Positions 1 through 9,384 of a DNA stretch of 64,000 nucleotides are shown here, one piece after another (position 1 is the stretch's first letter; each line of letters opens with the position of its first letter). Both the position numbers and the translations under genes were made by a program. Below the pieces are notes generated by a model. The model was given only the letters and a program-made list of their open reading frames with translations, searched no databases and was not told the origin of the DNA. The stretch is from Heliocybe sulcata (taxonomy: Eukaryota > Basidiomycota > Agaricomycetes > Gloeophyllales > Gloeophyllaceae), in NCBI GenBank assembly GCA_004369045.1, contig ML213515.1, forward strand, positions 678,684-742,683, in the 5' to 3' direction.

Positions 1-1
1 G

Positions 2-1327
2 TTTACTCGAGCACATTCAGGGAAGGCTCCCATGCTCTTGACACAGGTGTGCTCTCATTGGAGGAGGTGTGCGCTGGACACGCCCCAGTTGTGGTGCTCC
101 CTGGAAATAATAGAGTCTAATCATAATCGTCATACCAACAGTGGTCGGATGCGTGCCAGATCGTGTATGAATGCCCAAGTGGCTGGAGTAGGCGAGATGT
201 GGTTCTCTCGCGCAAAGGCTCTCCCCCTTTCCATAAAACTGCAGACTCGACTTGCTCTGCATGTTGACAACGCTTGCTTTACGACGCTCCAATCCTATTT
301 CTCTGTCTGCGTCTGCCTATATCTATCTATACACGACACTCAATGGCTGCTCGTCCTTTCCGGGGTTACGAACTCGGTACTGGACGAATTGACCCTGTCG
401 TTGTCTCGCTACATGTCAGGTCCGGTCTTGGGTCCTCCTATGCACATCCCGCGACTGCGGAAGTTGACTCTGATTGACCATATCGATTCGATGGTAGACC
501 TACTGGAGTTCTCGCCCGCCCATCTCGAGGAGCTACTTTGGCATGGCCAAATGGACGATTTCACCGGATACGGGAGTCCGAAGCTGCCCGAGTTCCTGCG
601 GCGCTGCGTGTCATTGACACGATGCTCTGTGGTGGTGTCATCCAGTCATTCCGGCGATACTATCTCGTTGCCCAAGCTGGAGTGGCTGGAGATCCACGCT
701 CCCATCGCGGCTGATGGCGACATTAATCTGAGTCCCTTCCTAGACAGCCTTCATGTGCCCAGTCTTCAGAATCTGGAGCTGAGTTGGATAGGCATGATGA
801 AATGCGGCACCGTCGATGTGCACTCCCTTATTACCATGCTCGCCCGCTCTGGCTGCTCTCTGAAGCAGCTCACCATCGATTTAAAGTACGTCGTGTGCTC
901 GAGCGTCGCAGAATTCGGCACGCTCCTGCGCGCTATGCCTCACTTGGAGGTTATGAAAATGCGAAGTCACTTCCAGTCTCTCGGGGGAGGTGACTCTGAC
1001 TTCGGTGACATCTTCCATTTCCTTACGTTCGGCTTCGCGGGGGAGGAGCTCCTGCCCAACCTTTCTGAGCTGGTGATCGTGATCGACCGGGAACTGGATT
1101 TCGATGAGGAGCCTTCTACACGTACCTTCGAGGCGATCCTTCGATCTTGCATGAATGCTGAGGGTGGACGGGCTGTGGGAGTGATGAGGCTGAGATCGTT
1201 TATCCGCTCAGCCTTGATCATATCGTTCTCTAATTCCTCCAGGACATTTACCAAATGGTGGGACGGCGGATCCCATGTTATGCGACAGGACGGCAGTAGC
1301 ACCGTCCCTACGCCAGTTATATCATAG
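2..1327 (+). CDS. F-box/LRR-like protein, family A, 5' end cut by window edge
   Basis: The frame is open from base 2 through the first ATG at 32, so the gene starts outside the window; 441 codons are visible before the stop at 1327. The first residues (MLLTQVCSHWRRCALDTPQLWCSL) match the second half of the F-box in the other family-A genes here (LLLTQVCASWREC...ELWCSL). The rest is leucine-rich, with the family's SWFSRAGAQPL-like segment (MWFSRAKALPL) and a final KW-containing strand. F-box proteins of this type recruit substrates to SCF ubiquitin ligases through Skp1; substrate unknown. It is more divergent than the other copies, and the stretch at about 110-330 looks eroded. No intron is needed. 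Probably functional, but the first half of the F-box cannot be checked. Confidence 0.75.
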   Translation, partial: FTRAHSGKAPMLLTQVCSHWRRCALDTPQLWCSLEIIESNHNRHTNSGRMRARSCMNAQVAGVGEMWFSRAKALPLSIKLQTRLALHVDNACFTTLQSYFSVCVCLYLSIHDTQWLLVLSGVTNSVLDELTLSLSRYMSGPVLGPPMHIPRLRKLTLIDHIDSMVDLLEFSPAHLEELLWHGQMDDFTGYGSPKLPEFLRRCVSLTRCSVVVSSSHSGDTISLPKLEWLEIHAPIAADGDINLSPFLDSLHVPSLQNLELSWIGMMKCGTVDVHSLITMLARSGCSLKQLTIDLKYVVCSSVAEFGTLLRAMPHLEVMKMRSHFQSLGGGDSDFGDIFHFLTFGFAGEELLPNLSELVIVIDRELDFDEEPSTRTFEAILRSCMNAEGGRAVGVMRLRSFIRSALIISFSNSSRTFTKWWDGGSHVMRQDGSSTVPTPVIS

Positions 1328-1624
1328 GGATGCCATGCATCCCATCGACTTTGTGACGGCACTGGTTTACCGAGTTCACTTCGTCGAGGTAGCGCATATA
1401 AGCTAGCGGAGATGGAGAAATATTTTATAGATGCACTCGAAGACTCTCAATGCAATTTTTGGTCGATCACACCCATCAAATGCCATAGTACATCCTTCAA
1501 TATCGCACGTTGAACCCTGCGTCGTCTTTGTACGGCATTTCTGGTGTATGGAATTCGGCGACCCTGCCGGAATACTCTGTCCTAACGTTCAAACGGGTGA
1601 ATACTGGTAAGCCAGACCAGCCCG

Positions 1625-2169
1625 TCAAAATGTAACGTCGCTGCTCAGCGCAAGGAAGGTCAGCATTCTAGCCGCTCGTCTGACAGGCCTCAGAGTGAGC
1701 GGACGCAGGCAGTCAGAAGCCATATCCAATACACGATATGCTACGACTCGAGCACGCCTTCGACAAATGCCAGAATGCCACAGCTGACTGTCCATTATAA
1801 TCCGCATGTGACTCAGGAATGGATAGGTCTGTCGAGAGAGTGAACGCAGCACTTTCGTCGGGTCCCTATTTCATGAGGTCAGAATGTGAATTGACAAGGA
1901 CAGAGGCCACGTTTTCGTACGGCCAGCTATAGCCGAGAAGAGTCGGTCGCAAAGGGCGCAGTGACGGTACGAAATAACCGCCATCATGAAAATAACTGGC
2001 AGTAATCAGACCAACATAGGGAACGCCAGGCTCGGTCACGGCAATGGAGTGTTCCTCAGTACCGGCACACTTGCGCGAAGAGAAGCTGGACCCGTCAGGG
2101 CTTGGCTACAGTGAACATCGAGACAGCCGATGAAGATCCTGGGCACCAGCTCTGCCGGCAGCTCTGCAT
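1625..2169 (-). pseudogene. Decayed family-A F-box gene
   Basis: Read leftwards from 2169, the start ATGCAGAGCTGCCGG aligns with the family start (MQTIPTELVSKIF) with one base missing, then continues GAGCTGGTGCCCAGGATCTTC (ELVPRIF). Further on, FTVAKP-stop-RVQLLFAQVCRY-stop corresponds to FITPDPRHAPLLLTQVCASW with two in-frame stops. Weak similarity continues to about 1625. No open frame spans it. It sits downstream of the family-B gene at 2767-4347, as the family-A relic at 38680-39642 does beside the 40270-41841 gene, suggesting both relics belong to one duplicated block. Confidence 0.55.
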
Positions 2170-2766
2170 GTCCACCACGCTATATTGGCGATGATATATC
2201 ACTGAGAAAAATTCCAATACTTAATGGTGTATGGTACGACATGTGCGCGTCTTACCAACAGACTACGTGATTATGGTCAAATCAGTGTCGATTTAAGATA
2301 ACCAGTAGCACTTCCTAGTTACCGAGTCACTCTCTGGCTCGAGGCCACCCATTAATTGGGTGACGGTATTTGTGGCAGCGATGCCACGGTGGCACCGGAA
2401 GATGCCGTCCGGACAGGAAAACTGCCTCTGGTAACGCGACCAATCCAACCCAGGTCTTCTTCTGTCCATGACTGAGTCGCCAGAAATGCAGATTTCATGA
2501 AGGCCGCAGACGAAAGCGCAACTCTTGCTACAGTCAAGGTACCCCGTGACACAGGACGTACTGAATCACCGTCGATCTGCAGATGCCACTTTCGCGTTTC
2601 GCGTTCTGCTTATTGGAGATGTTGCAAACGCCGCTGAATTTCAGTGAGCCACAAGTGAGTAATCTATGGATGTCGTCGTACAGGAAACAGTATCTGCTCC
2701 GTGCCTTCCCATCTACCATCTACTTCGCCAGGACCGATGCGATCCGATACCTCCCCCCAACTCGAC
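2170..2766. other. Intergenic; holds a dispersed about 40-bp repeat
   Basis: No gene recognised. Bases 2367-2411 carry an element (TTTGTGGCAGC...GGTGGCACCGG...GATGCCGTCCGG) that recurs near 9676, 18391 (inverted) and 39884. The right part (about 2340-2766) aligns with 39870-40269 as the 3' flank of the duplicated family-B F-box block. A short reading frame (2352-2552, minus) is shared with 39860-40246, including SSGATVASLPQI / TSGATVALLPQI, but I cannot say whether it is translated. Confidence 0.5.
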
Positions 2767-4347
2767 TCAGTCCTCCTCTCCCTCTTGCTCCTCGTCCTCA
2801 TGTGCATGGATTACCCTCTCAATGGACGAATCATCGTCTTCTGCCTCTGGGCTACCACCATGCTCGTACCCCAGTGAACGATCCCAATCGACTGGGATCT
2901 TCTTCCTCAACGCCATGACGTCCTCGCTAAGGACGTTTATTGCATCTCGGATTGTAAGATTGTTTTGTTTGTCCTCCTGCCGGAGGTACTGAACCGTCTT
3001 GCTTAGGAGCTCTATGAAGTCATCTTCGTTGCTGGCAAGGAAAGTCGGCCGAAACCTGACATGGTTCAGTTGAATCTTCTTCACGCGAGAACACACCAGC
3101 TCCCAGCCCCCGACAACAATGGGCCTGTGTCCATTTCGCCTGGTTGTGTCCTCCCTGAATCGGAGTACACGGATAAGACGCGACGGGAACGGCCCTATCA
3201 GGTGTCGGCTAGGCAGTAAGCCGGGTTCATTATACTCGTCCATGTCCTCAATGTCGAGCTCGGTCACTTGCGCGAAGGAGGTGCGCAGTGTCTCTGCCAA
3301 GGCATCGTATACTTGGCCCTCCTCCTCATCCCGATACGTCGACATGATGATATCAAGCCGCGGCTCCGCTGGTGCTTCACCCGCCCCGGTTTCTCCAGGC
3401 GCCGGAGAAAAGCTCAGCTTGGTGTAGGAAGTATTGATATGCTCGAGCCTGCATTTGCGGTATTGGCTGCTGGCGACGATCTTGTTGACCTTCGGGGCAA
3501 GAATTCTCGCGATATCCCTGACGCTGCTGAGGTCCTCGTGCTCGATCTCGATAATTGTGGTTGCCTCCGTCGGGAAATCGAGGCGGGCAAGGACGTTTGC
3601 AGATGCCGTGCTCCTGATGGCCATATCGAGTGTCTGCAGATGCGGCAGCGCAACATCATGCATGGTATTGTCATCCTTGACAGTCGCGCAAAGCGCGAGG
3701 TGCTTGAGATCCGGCACCATCAGCAACGTTGCGGAGACATCGTTCGCAGGCATCTTGAGATTGCCGCGGATCTCGAGTCGCTCCAGGCTACGACTGTGGG
3801 AGACGACAGTCTCGATAGTGCTCGGATAGAGGAATGTGACACGCAAGTCCTTCAGTGCCGGAGCAGTGATGGGTAGTACGGCGCTGGGCGGCACCGGTAA
3901 TCCGACCTCGTATGTACTGAGCTCCAGCTTTTGAAGCTTGGGAAAGTTCCATGCCTGACCATTGCAGAACTCGACCCACATCGCACTTCGGATCGTGATG
4001 TCGAGCGAGAGGATCTTGTAGGAGAAGCTGCGGAGGACCGTGAAGAGCTTCTCGGCCTTGCCTGGGTTCATGCAGCGGAGGCGGACCTTCGGATTCGCAG
4101 CTCTGGTGAGGAAGAGGGCGGTCAGGTCGGGGTGGAAGGCGACGACGTCGTCCCACAGATGCTTGTTCCTCTCCAATACCCTGTGGAACGTCTGAGAGAC
4201 GAGCCTTTTCTTCACCCAGGAGACTGTCGAGCATCCCGACTCGCCGGCGGCGGCAGCTTCCTTCTCCATGCCGACTGCGAGGGTCAGGATGTTATCGAGC
4301 GTCTCGGTTGGGATGCGATATATTGGGGCAGAATTGATGAAAGCCAT
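2767..4347 (-). CDS. F-box protein, family B (copy B1)
   Basis: Single-exon coding region of 526 aa. The start is placed at ATGGCTTTCATC (4347), because the upstream in-frame codons lie inside a likely 5'UTR intron (4353-4474) whose acceptor CCTCAG ends 5 bases before the ATG, as in the other family-B genes. Residues about 8-55 form a divergent F-box (IYRIPTETLDNILTLAV...VSWVKKRLVSQTFHRVL...LWDDVVAFHP). The middle is a leucine-rich solenoid-like region, and the C-terminus is acidic (PEAEDDDSSIERV...EDEEQEGEED). Role inferred: SCF substrate receptor of unknown target. Very close to the 40270-41841 gene. A GST relic lies directly upstream on the same strand. Confidence 0.85.
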   Translation of the reverse strand: MAFINSAPIYRIPTETLDNILTLAVGMEKEAAAAGESGCSTVSWVKKRLVSQTFHRVLERNKHLWDDVVAFHPDLTALFLTRAANPKVRLRCMNPGKAEKLFTVLRSFSYKILSLDITIRSAMWVEFCNGQAWNFPKLQKLELSTYEVGLPVPPSAVLPITAPALKDLRVTFLYPSTIETVVSHSRSLERLEIRGNLKMPANDVSATLLMVPDLKHLALCATVKDDNTMHDVALPHLQTLDMAIRSTASANVLARLDFPTEATTIIEIEHEDLSSVRDIARILAPKVNKIVASSQYRKCRLEHINTSYTKLSFSPAPGETGAGEAPAEPRLDIIMSTYRDEEEGQVYDALAETLRTSFAQVTELDIEDMDEYNEPGLLPSRHLIGPFPSRLIRVLRFREDTTRRNGHRPIVVGGWELVCSRVKKIQLNHVRFRPTFLASNEDDFIELLSKTVQYLRQEDKQNNLTIRDAINVLSEDVMALRKKIPVDWDRSLGYEHGGSPEAEDDDSSIERVIHAHEDEEQEGEED

Positions 4348-4352
4348 GTTTC

Positions 4353-4474
4353 CTGAGGAAAGGCATGTTGTCAGCAAAGCTTGAGACGAAGAAATATGAT
4401 GATATGAAAAAGCGTGTGGCACGGTGGCACGATGTCCTCTGCCACTGCGACGGAGATCGAGCCGAGTCGCTCAC
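4353..4474 (-). promoter_or_regulatory. 5'UTR intron of B1 with two GTGCCAC heptamers
   Basis: Candidate intron: donor ACTGAG|GTGAGCG at 4474, acceptor CCTTTCCTCAG|GAAACATGG at 4353. It is 122 nt, about twice the coding introns of this window. Two tandem GTGCCAC heptamers (plus-strand GTGGCAC at 4416-4422 and 4424-4430) lie 69-83 bp before the start codon; a third is at 4583-4589. The arrangement is kept in the duplicate copy at 41847-41967. Confidence 0.55.
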
Positions 4475-5074
4475 CTCAGTGATTGATGGACTAAATGTGG
4501 TCGTAGAATTGAGTGTGGGGCTTGTAATGGAGAATTGCCGTGGCAGATAGAGCGCTTTGGACGATCTAGTGGTATGGATCGTGTGGCACTCAACACCAAC
4601 GACGGAGCAGAAAGGTGCGACAGACGTACGGTATAAGCTTTGAAGTAAAGTCGAGCTTACAATCGGTTGTGTAAACCGTCTAGTGGCCTGTGCGAGCAGA
4701 TGCGAAGTTGTGCGTCTGGATGGAGTTCCTGAGCTGGAAGGAAGGAAGTGCGCACTCGCGCCCCTTGAAGAATGCGTGACCTATTTGGCTCTCGGCTGTG
4801 GCATGATTCCCACGCTCTTTCCTTTCCGATAGCGGGTCATGGTGTCTCGCAGAAGTGCTGCCTCAGCGTGGTCCTGAAAGTGTCAAAAGAGTACAGCAAG
4901 GCCCGCTAGACCCGTGATAGATTCTAGGTTGCAATAAAAACGACCTTAACGAAGGACAAGTCGCATGAAACCCACCGGATTTACTAGCTGCTACCTGTTT
5001 ACGGAAAATATTTGTACTGCACACGCACCAGGCAGGATGTACGCAAATGTACTGCTTATGCATTCGAGAGAGTC
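4475..5074. other. Promoter region of B1 and spacer to the GST relic
   Basis: No gene. The segment aligns along its length with 41968-42560 (shared TATTTGGCTCTCGGCTGTGGCA and CTGAAAGT-TCAAAA-AGTA runs), so it belongs to the duplicated block. Confidence 0.5.
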
Positions 5075-5390
5075 GCAAAAGCTTTATACCGCTTTCGCAA
5101 ATCAGACCCTCTCGACGCAGCTTTCACAAAGTCTTCGCGCCGCGCCCAGGCTCCATCTACGAGCGGCTGCTCCAGCGTTCTCGCGTACTTACTGCGCTTC
5201 TTAACCATGTCAGAGTCCCCTCAGCCAACACGCCATGGACCTTGATGCATCAGCGTCTGCCTCTGGATCATTTTATGAGTTCGAATTCCAACGACCACCC
5301 GGATGGACTGGAAGTATACAAGAAGACTGCTTGTGCAGTATCACCTATATATGCCGGCCTGAGGGGGCGGAGTACCCGGTTGGCATAGAC
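5075..5390 (-). pseudogene. GST relic (last exon region)
   Basis: The plus strand at 5080-5260 aligns with the last exon of the intact GST at 42573-42797: GCAAAGCTTT, the TTCACGAA-TTC/TTCACAAAGTC run, CGGCTGCTCCAGC, CCATGTCAAAGTC/CCATGTCAGAGTC and the AACACGCC motif. Frame is lost and upstream exons are absent. The stretch at about 5290-5470 is repeated at 7655-7830, so the relic was duplicated again together with the neighbouring F-box 3' region. Confidence 0.6.
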
Positions 5391-5740
5391 TAACGAGGAG
5401 TGAATAGCAAACAACGATTGCGGACGTAAGAAATAAGCCACAAAAAAAGTTGAATTTATAGTCCACACACGCTGGACTGTGTCTGCACATCATGTCTGAA
5501 ACACCAAAAAGAAGGATTTACTACGTCGAAAATGTCAGCCAAAAAGGGATGTACAGTGCTCATCCTGGTTGAAGCCTGGCGAATCCTTCCGATGTACTAC
5601 CCCGTCCCAACAGACCTTGGCTTCCAAGAAAGCACGAAAATTGAAAGACGCCCGTGACACAAAGTGGCAGGCCTAGGACATGTTTTTGGAAAGGAATGAA
5701 CGCAGATGCGCTGAGAGGTGTTTCGGTCGTCCAAATACCT

Positions 5741-7078
5741 CTAATGTAGGATTGACTTGAGAATATCGCCATCCTTGGGCCCAGTCCATTTCATAAAATG
5801 TCCACCGCTTTCAATGGTTGGGATGACCACGATGTTGAATCGACCAAGATAAACCTTGCCTTCCTCCTCAGGCCTGGTTCCGCGCATGCGTGACCGCAGC
5901 ATTCTCTCGAGCGGGGCCTTGTGATGCTCACGCACCCAATCAATTTCAATGTCTGTAAGCTTCGGCAAGAGAGCCTGGTGCGAGTCGCTTTCCGAAACGT
6001 ACGTGAGATAGTCGCAGATGTCTGAGAAACCGGTCTCCTTTCCGCAGAAATCATCCTGAACGCCATCAATGTGGAGCCTTTCGAGACGGGGCATGGCAAG
6101 CAATAGCTCGCGGAACTGCTCTACGTCTCTAGCGAACGACGTCCAGAGTTCTGTCCTCAGCTCCCTCAGACGACAGTCCGAGTGCACGAGGAAACGCGTG
6201 AGGGCGGCTGCCGACGGTAAGTAGAAGGGATAGCCGATATCGATGTTGACAGGAACCAGACGTAGCTCCTGCAGGGATGGAACTAGGAAGAGGGCTAAGA
6301 AATCCTCCAAGTTCCGACCGTTTCGCTCAGGTAGTGCGCGAATTTCCAGAGCCCGCACAAGTGGCAGTTCGCTCGCAGGTCCCTCGTCGAGCGTAGCTTC
6401 TGCAATTGTCACCCGGCACTTGGTCAAGGAAGTATACTGCGGTAATATATGTACAATTTCTCGCATGCAGGAGTAATCGCACCACTGCAGTTCCCGGAGC
6501 TGAGAACGCGGGAAGCGTATAGACTCGATTGTCCATTCAATGTTGCCGCTGAGAGTTAGGTTCTGCAGGGACGGCGCATGCAATGGACAATCAAGGGGGT
6601 TGTATTCTTGCACGCGTCCCAGCTCGAGGGACTCTAGCATGGGACAGTGGAGACCTGAAAGCAGCGGAGACAGCCAGCCGTATTCTGCCTCAAGAGAGAG
6701 GAGGCGGCACTGCGATATAAAAGAGCGGAGAACAGGAACATAATTGTCCAGCTCGCTCGTCCGCGAGGCGTCGATGCCAAGCGACAAGGCGAGTGGCTGC
6801 GCGCCTGCGCGAGAAAACCATGATTGGAGTTTCTCGAACGCGCGTTGTGCTCGAGAGTTGGAGGGGTCGGAGGAGTCGCATTCGGGTACGCGTATCTGGA
6901 GTGAACACCAAAGCTCCGTGGTACTGATAGCGCACTCCCTCCAGGACGCACACACCTGAGTTAGGAGAAGCGGGGCGTGACGAGGATCTGGTGTGATGAA
7001 GTTCGATTCTGTGTCCAATGACTGGAAGAAGATCTTGGACACCAACTCTGTGGGAATGGCTTGCGTGAAGGACCGCAT
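5741..7078 (-). CDS. F-box/LRR-like protein, family A (copy A2)
   Basis: Single exon, 445 aa from ATG 7078 (MRSFTQAIPTELVSKIFFQSL). An in-frame ATG 33 bases upstream (7111) is rejected: it lies inside a likely 5'UTR intron, 7184-7101 (ATC|GTAAGT...TTCGTAG|TGATAC), also present in the 16355-17719 paralogue. F-box at residues about 8-55 (IPTELVSKIF...HAPLLLTQVCASWRECAISTTELWCSL). The rest is repeated leucine-rich segments (LESLELG, LQNLTLSGNIEWTIESIRF, LQELRLVP, LERLHIDG) and a C-terminal MKWTGPKDGDILKSI motif shared by all intact copies. Probable SCF substrate receptor, target unknown. The stretch 6730-6976 is almost identical to the broken neighbour at 9044-9290. Confidence 0.85.
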   Translation of the reverse strand: MRSFTQAIPTELVSKIFFQSLDTESNFITPDPRHAPLLLTQVCASWRECAISTTELWCSLQIRVPECDSSDPSNSRAQRAFEKLQSWFSRAGAQPLALSLGIDASRTSELDNYVPVLRSFISQCRLLSLEAEYGWLSPLLSGLHCPMLESLELGRVQEYNPLDCPLHAPSLQNLTLSGNIEWTIESIRFPRSQLRELQWCDYSCMREIVHILPQYTSLTKCRVTIAEATLDEGPASELPLVRALEIRALPERNGRNLEDFLALFLVPSLQELRLVPVNIDIGYPFYLPSAAALTRFLVHSDCRLRELRTELWTSFARDVEQFRELLLAMPRLERLHIDGVQDDFCGKETGFSDICDYLTYVSESDSHQALLPKLTDIEIDWVREHHKAPLERMLRSRMRGTRPEEEGKVYLGRFNIVVIPTIESGGHFMKWTGPKDGDILKSILH

Positions 7079-7441
7079 AGTGTGCGTCGATCGAGTATCA
7101 CTACGAACCATTGCAGCAGTTAGCGCCTTACGGTGTTATGCTCACTGCTGAGAGTAAGTTAAGCACAGTAAACCGTCGACTTACGATATGGGGAGGCCGT
7201 GCAGAATTCAGGTGGAGGTGTCGAGTTTGTTCAAGTTGAAGTCCCTGCGTCCTCCCAGGAGGCCTTATACCCGTGGGAATCCAGGACATTGACTGTGGCT
7301 CCAGAGTCCAGCTTGTCCTTTTACCTCGTTCTCTCACCTTGCTGTGTAATCCATCAAAAGGTGATTGTAATAATTGCGCCCGACAGCTGCGTGCGGCCTG
7401 CGGTATAGAACAATAGGTGACTTGTAGCCTAATTCCTCTTT
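7079..7441 (-). promoter_or_regulatory. Promoter and 5'UTR intron of A2, shared with the 16355-17719 gene
   Basis: The block 7185-7290 (GATATGGGGAGGCCGTGCAG, then GGTGGAGGTGTCGAG, then AGGCCTTATAcCCGTGGGAATCC) recurs as the reverse complement at 16150-16255 upstream of the A6 gene. Conserved upstream DNA, a TATA-like TATAAGGCCT and the 5'UTR intron show that promoter and gene were duplicated together. Confidence 0.6.
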
Positions 7442-7553
7442 GCTAGAGACGTAGAGCAGTTCCGCAAGCTGCTGCTTGCTATGCCCCATCTCGAAAGGCT
7501 GCACATTGATGGCGTCCACGATGATTCATATGGAAAGGAGACCGGGTTCTCAG
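7442..7553 (+). pseudogene. Inverted internal fragment of a family-A F-box gene
   Basis: The plus-strand frame reads ARDVEQFRKLLLAMPHLERL and continues HIDGVHDDSYGKETGFSV, collinear with an internal segment of A2, A6 and A7. It is opposite in orientation to both neighbouring F-box copies and stops abruptly at about 7553, where GST-derived sequence begins. Only about 37 codons remain, so it is a rearrangement scar. Confidence 0.75.
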
Positions 7554-7740
7554 TTAGCCATGTCGAGGTCTCCTGAGCCAACACGCCCTGCCTCATGTTG
7601 CATGAGCATCTACCTTGGGAGCATTGCTTGGGTTCCAATCCCAAAGACCACCCGGATGGAACGGAAGTATACAAGAAGAATGCTGCGAAATATCAGCTAT
7701 GTTGGCTTGAGAGGGTGGAGGAACCAGTTGGCATAGAATG
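7554..7740 (-). pseudogene. Second GST relic fragment
   Basis: TTAGCCATGTCGAGGTCTCC, AACACGCC, CTACCTTGGGAGCATTGC and TGGGTTCCAATCC align with the junction of the last exon and last intron of the intact GST (42730-42815). The following stretch (CCACCCGGATGGAACGGAAG, then TACAAGAAGA) equals 5295-5330. Together with the next F-box copy it repeats the layout of 5075-7078. Confidence 0.6.
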
Positions 7741-8071
7741 ACGAGGAGTGAATAGCAAGTAACGTTCGCGGACGTGTGAATTAAGCCGGGACAATAATCG
7801 AATTTATGGTCACTAGACTGTGTCTGCACACTAAAAAGAAGGAATTACTACTGTCGATTGTCGAAAGTGCCAGCGAATATTGAGCTATGATATATGAGTG
7901 GTTGAATCCTCGCCGATGCGCGCGCTATACTACCCCGTGAGAAGAGACCTCGGCTTCCGCGAACGCGTAAAAACTGAAACACGCACGTGAAACAATGTGG
8001 CAGGCATAGGTCACGTTTCCGAAAGGTAATGAACGCAGATACGCTGAGGTATTTGTGTCGTCCAAATATGT
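7741..8071. other. Duplicated 3' flank of F-box copies A2 and A3
   Basis: Aligns with 5385-5740: GACGAGGAGTGAATAGCAA, GACTGTGTCTGCACA, then TGAACGCAGAT and TCGTCCAAATA close to the F-box stop. No gene. It shows that the GST relic, spacer and F-box gene were copied as one tandem unit of about 2 kb. Confidence 0.65.
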
Positions 8072-9384
8072 TCAATGTAGGAGCGACTTGATGATCTCGC
8101 CATCCTTGGGCCCAGTCCATTCCATACGGCGTCCAGCGCCTCCAGTAATGTGGAAGACCACGATGCGGAATCGACCAAGATAAACCTTCCCGTCCTCCGC
8201 AGCTCCAGTTGCGCGCATGCGAGACCGCAACATTCTCTTGATCGATGTCTCGTGATTGTCTTGCACCCGGCCAATTTCAAGGTCTGGAAGCTGCGGCAAG
8301 AGATCCTGGCGCGAATGGCCTGTCGAAGCATAGGTAAGATAGTCGCAGATGTCTGAGAACCCGGTCTTCTTTCCACAGAAATCATCGCTGACGCCATCAA
8401 TGTGGAGCCTTTCGAGATGAGGCATAGCGAGCAGCAGCTCGCGGAGCTGCTCTACGTCTCTAGCGAAGGACATCCAAAGTTCTGTCCTCAGCTCCGTCAG
8501 GCGACAGTCCGAGTGCACAAGGAAACGCGTGAGGGCGGCTGCCGACGGTAAGTAGAAGGGATAGCTGCCACTGCTGTAGATAGGAACCAGACGTAGCTCC
8601 TGCAAGGATGGAACTAGGAAGAGGGCTAAGAAATCCTCCAAATTACGACCATCTCGCTCATGTAGTGCGCGGATTTCCAGAGCTCGCAGGTACCTTTTCG
8701 AGCGTAACTTGTTCTGGAATTGACACGCAGCACTTGGTCAAGGAAGTATACTGCGGTAATATATGTAGGATTGTTCGCTCGATGGAGTAATCGCACCACT
8801 GCAACTCCCGGAGCTGGAAACGCCGGAAGCATATAGAGTCGATTGTCCAGTCGATGTTGCCGGTGAGAGATAGTGTCTGCAGAGATGGCACGTGCAATGG
8901 ACGATCAAGGGGTTTATATTGTTGCGCGTGTACCAGTTCTAGGGACTCTAGCATGGGACAGTGGAGACCTGAAAGCAGCGGAGACAGCCAGCCGTATCTT
9001 GCATCGAGAGAGAAGATGCGACACCGCGATATAAAAGAGCGGCGAACAGGAACATAATTGTCCAGCTCGCTCGTCCGCGAGGCGTCGATGCCAAGCGACA
9101 AGGCGAGTGGCTGCGCGCCTGCGCGAGAAAACCATGATTGGAGTTTCTCGAACGCGCGTTGTGCTCGAGAGTTGGAGGGGTCGGAGGAGTCGCATTCGGG
9201 TACGCGTATCTGGAGTGAACACCAAAGCTCCGTAGTACTGATAGCGCACTCCCTCCAGGACGCACACACCTGAGTTAGGAGAAGCGGGGCATGGCGAGGA
9301 TCTGGTGTGATGAAGTCGGACTTTGCATCCAGGCAGTGAGTGGACGAAGATCTTGGACACCAGCTCCGTTGGAATGGTTTGCAT
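8072..9384 (-). pseudogene. Family-A F-box gene broken by two frameshifts (copy A3)
   Basis: The start at 9384 (MQTIPTELVSKIFVHS) is followed by a 4-bp duplication: TTCGTCCAC[TCAC]TGCCTGG near 9340, compared with TTCGTCCACTGCCTGG in the 19525 gene. The family frame then continues (DFITPDPRHAPLLLTQVCAS onward) to about 8690. There 20 bases are missing between two copies of CTGCGAGC, which throws the frame off. The remainder (8072-8641) is intact, including the MEWTGPKDGEI C-terminal motif. Apart from these lesions it closely resembles A2 and A7, so inactivation looks recent. Confidence 0.9.
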
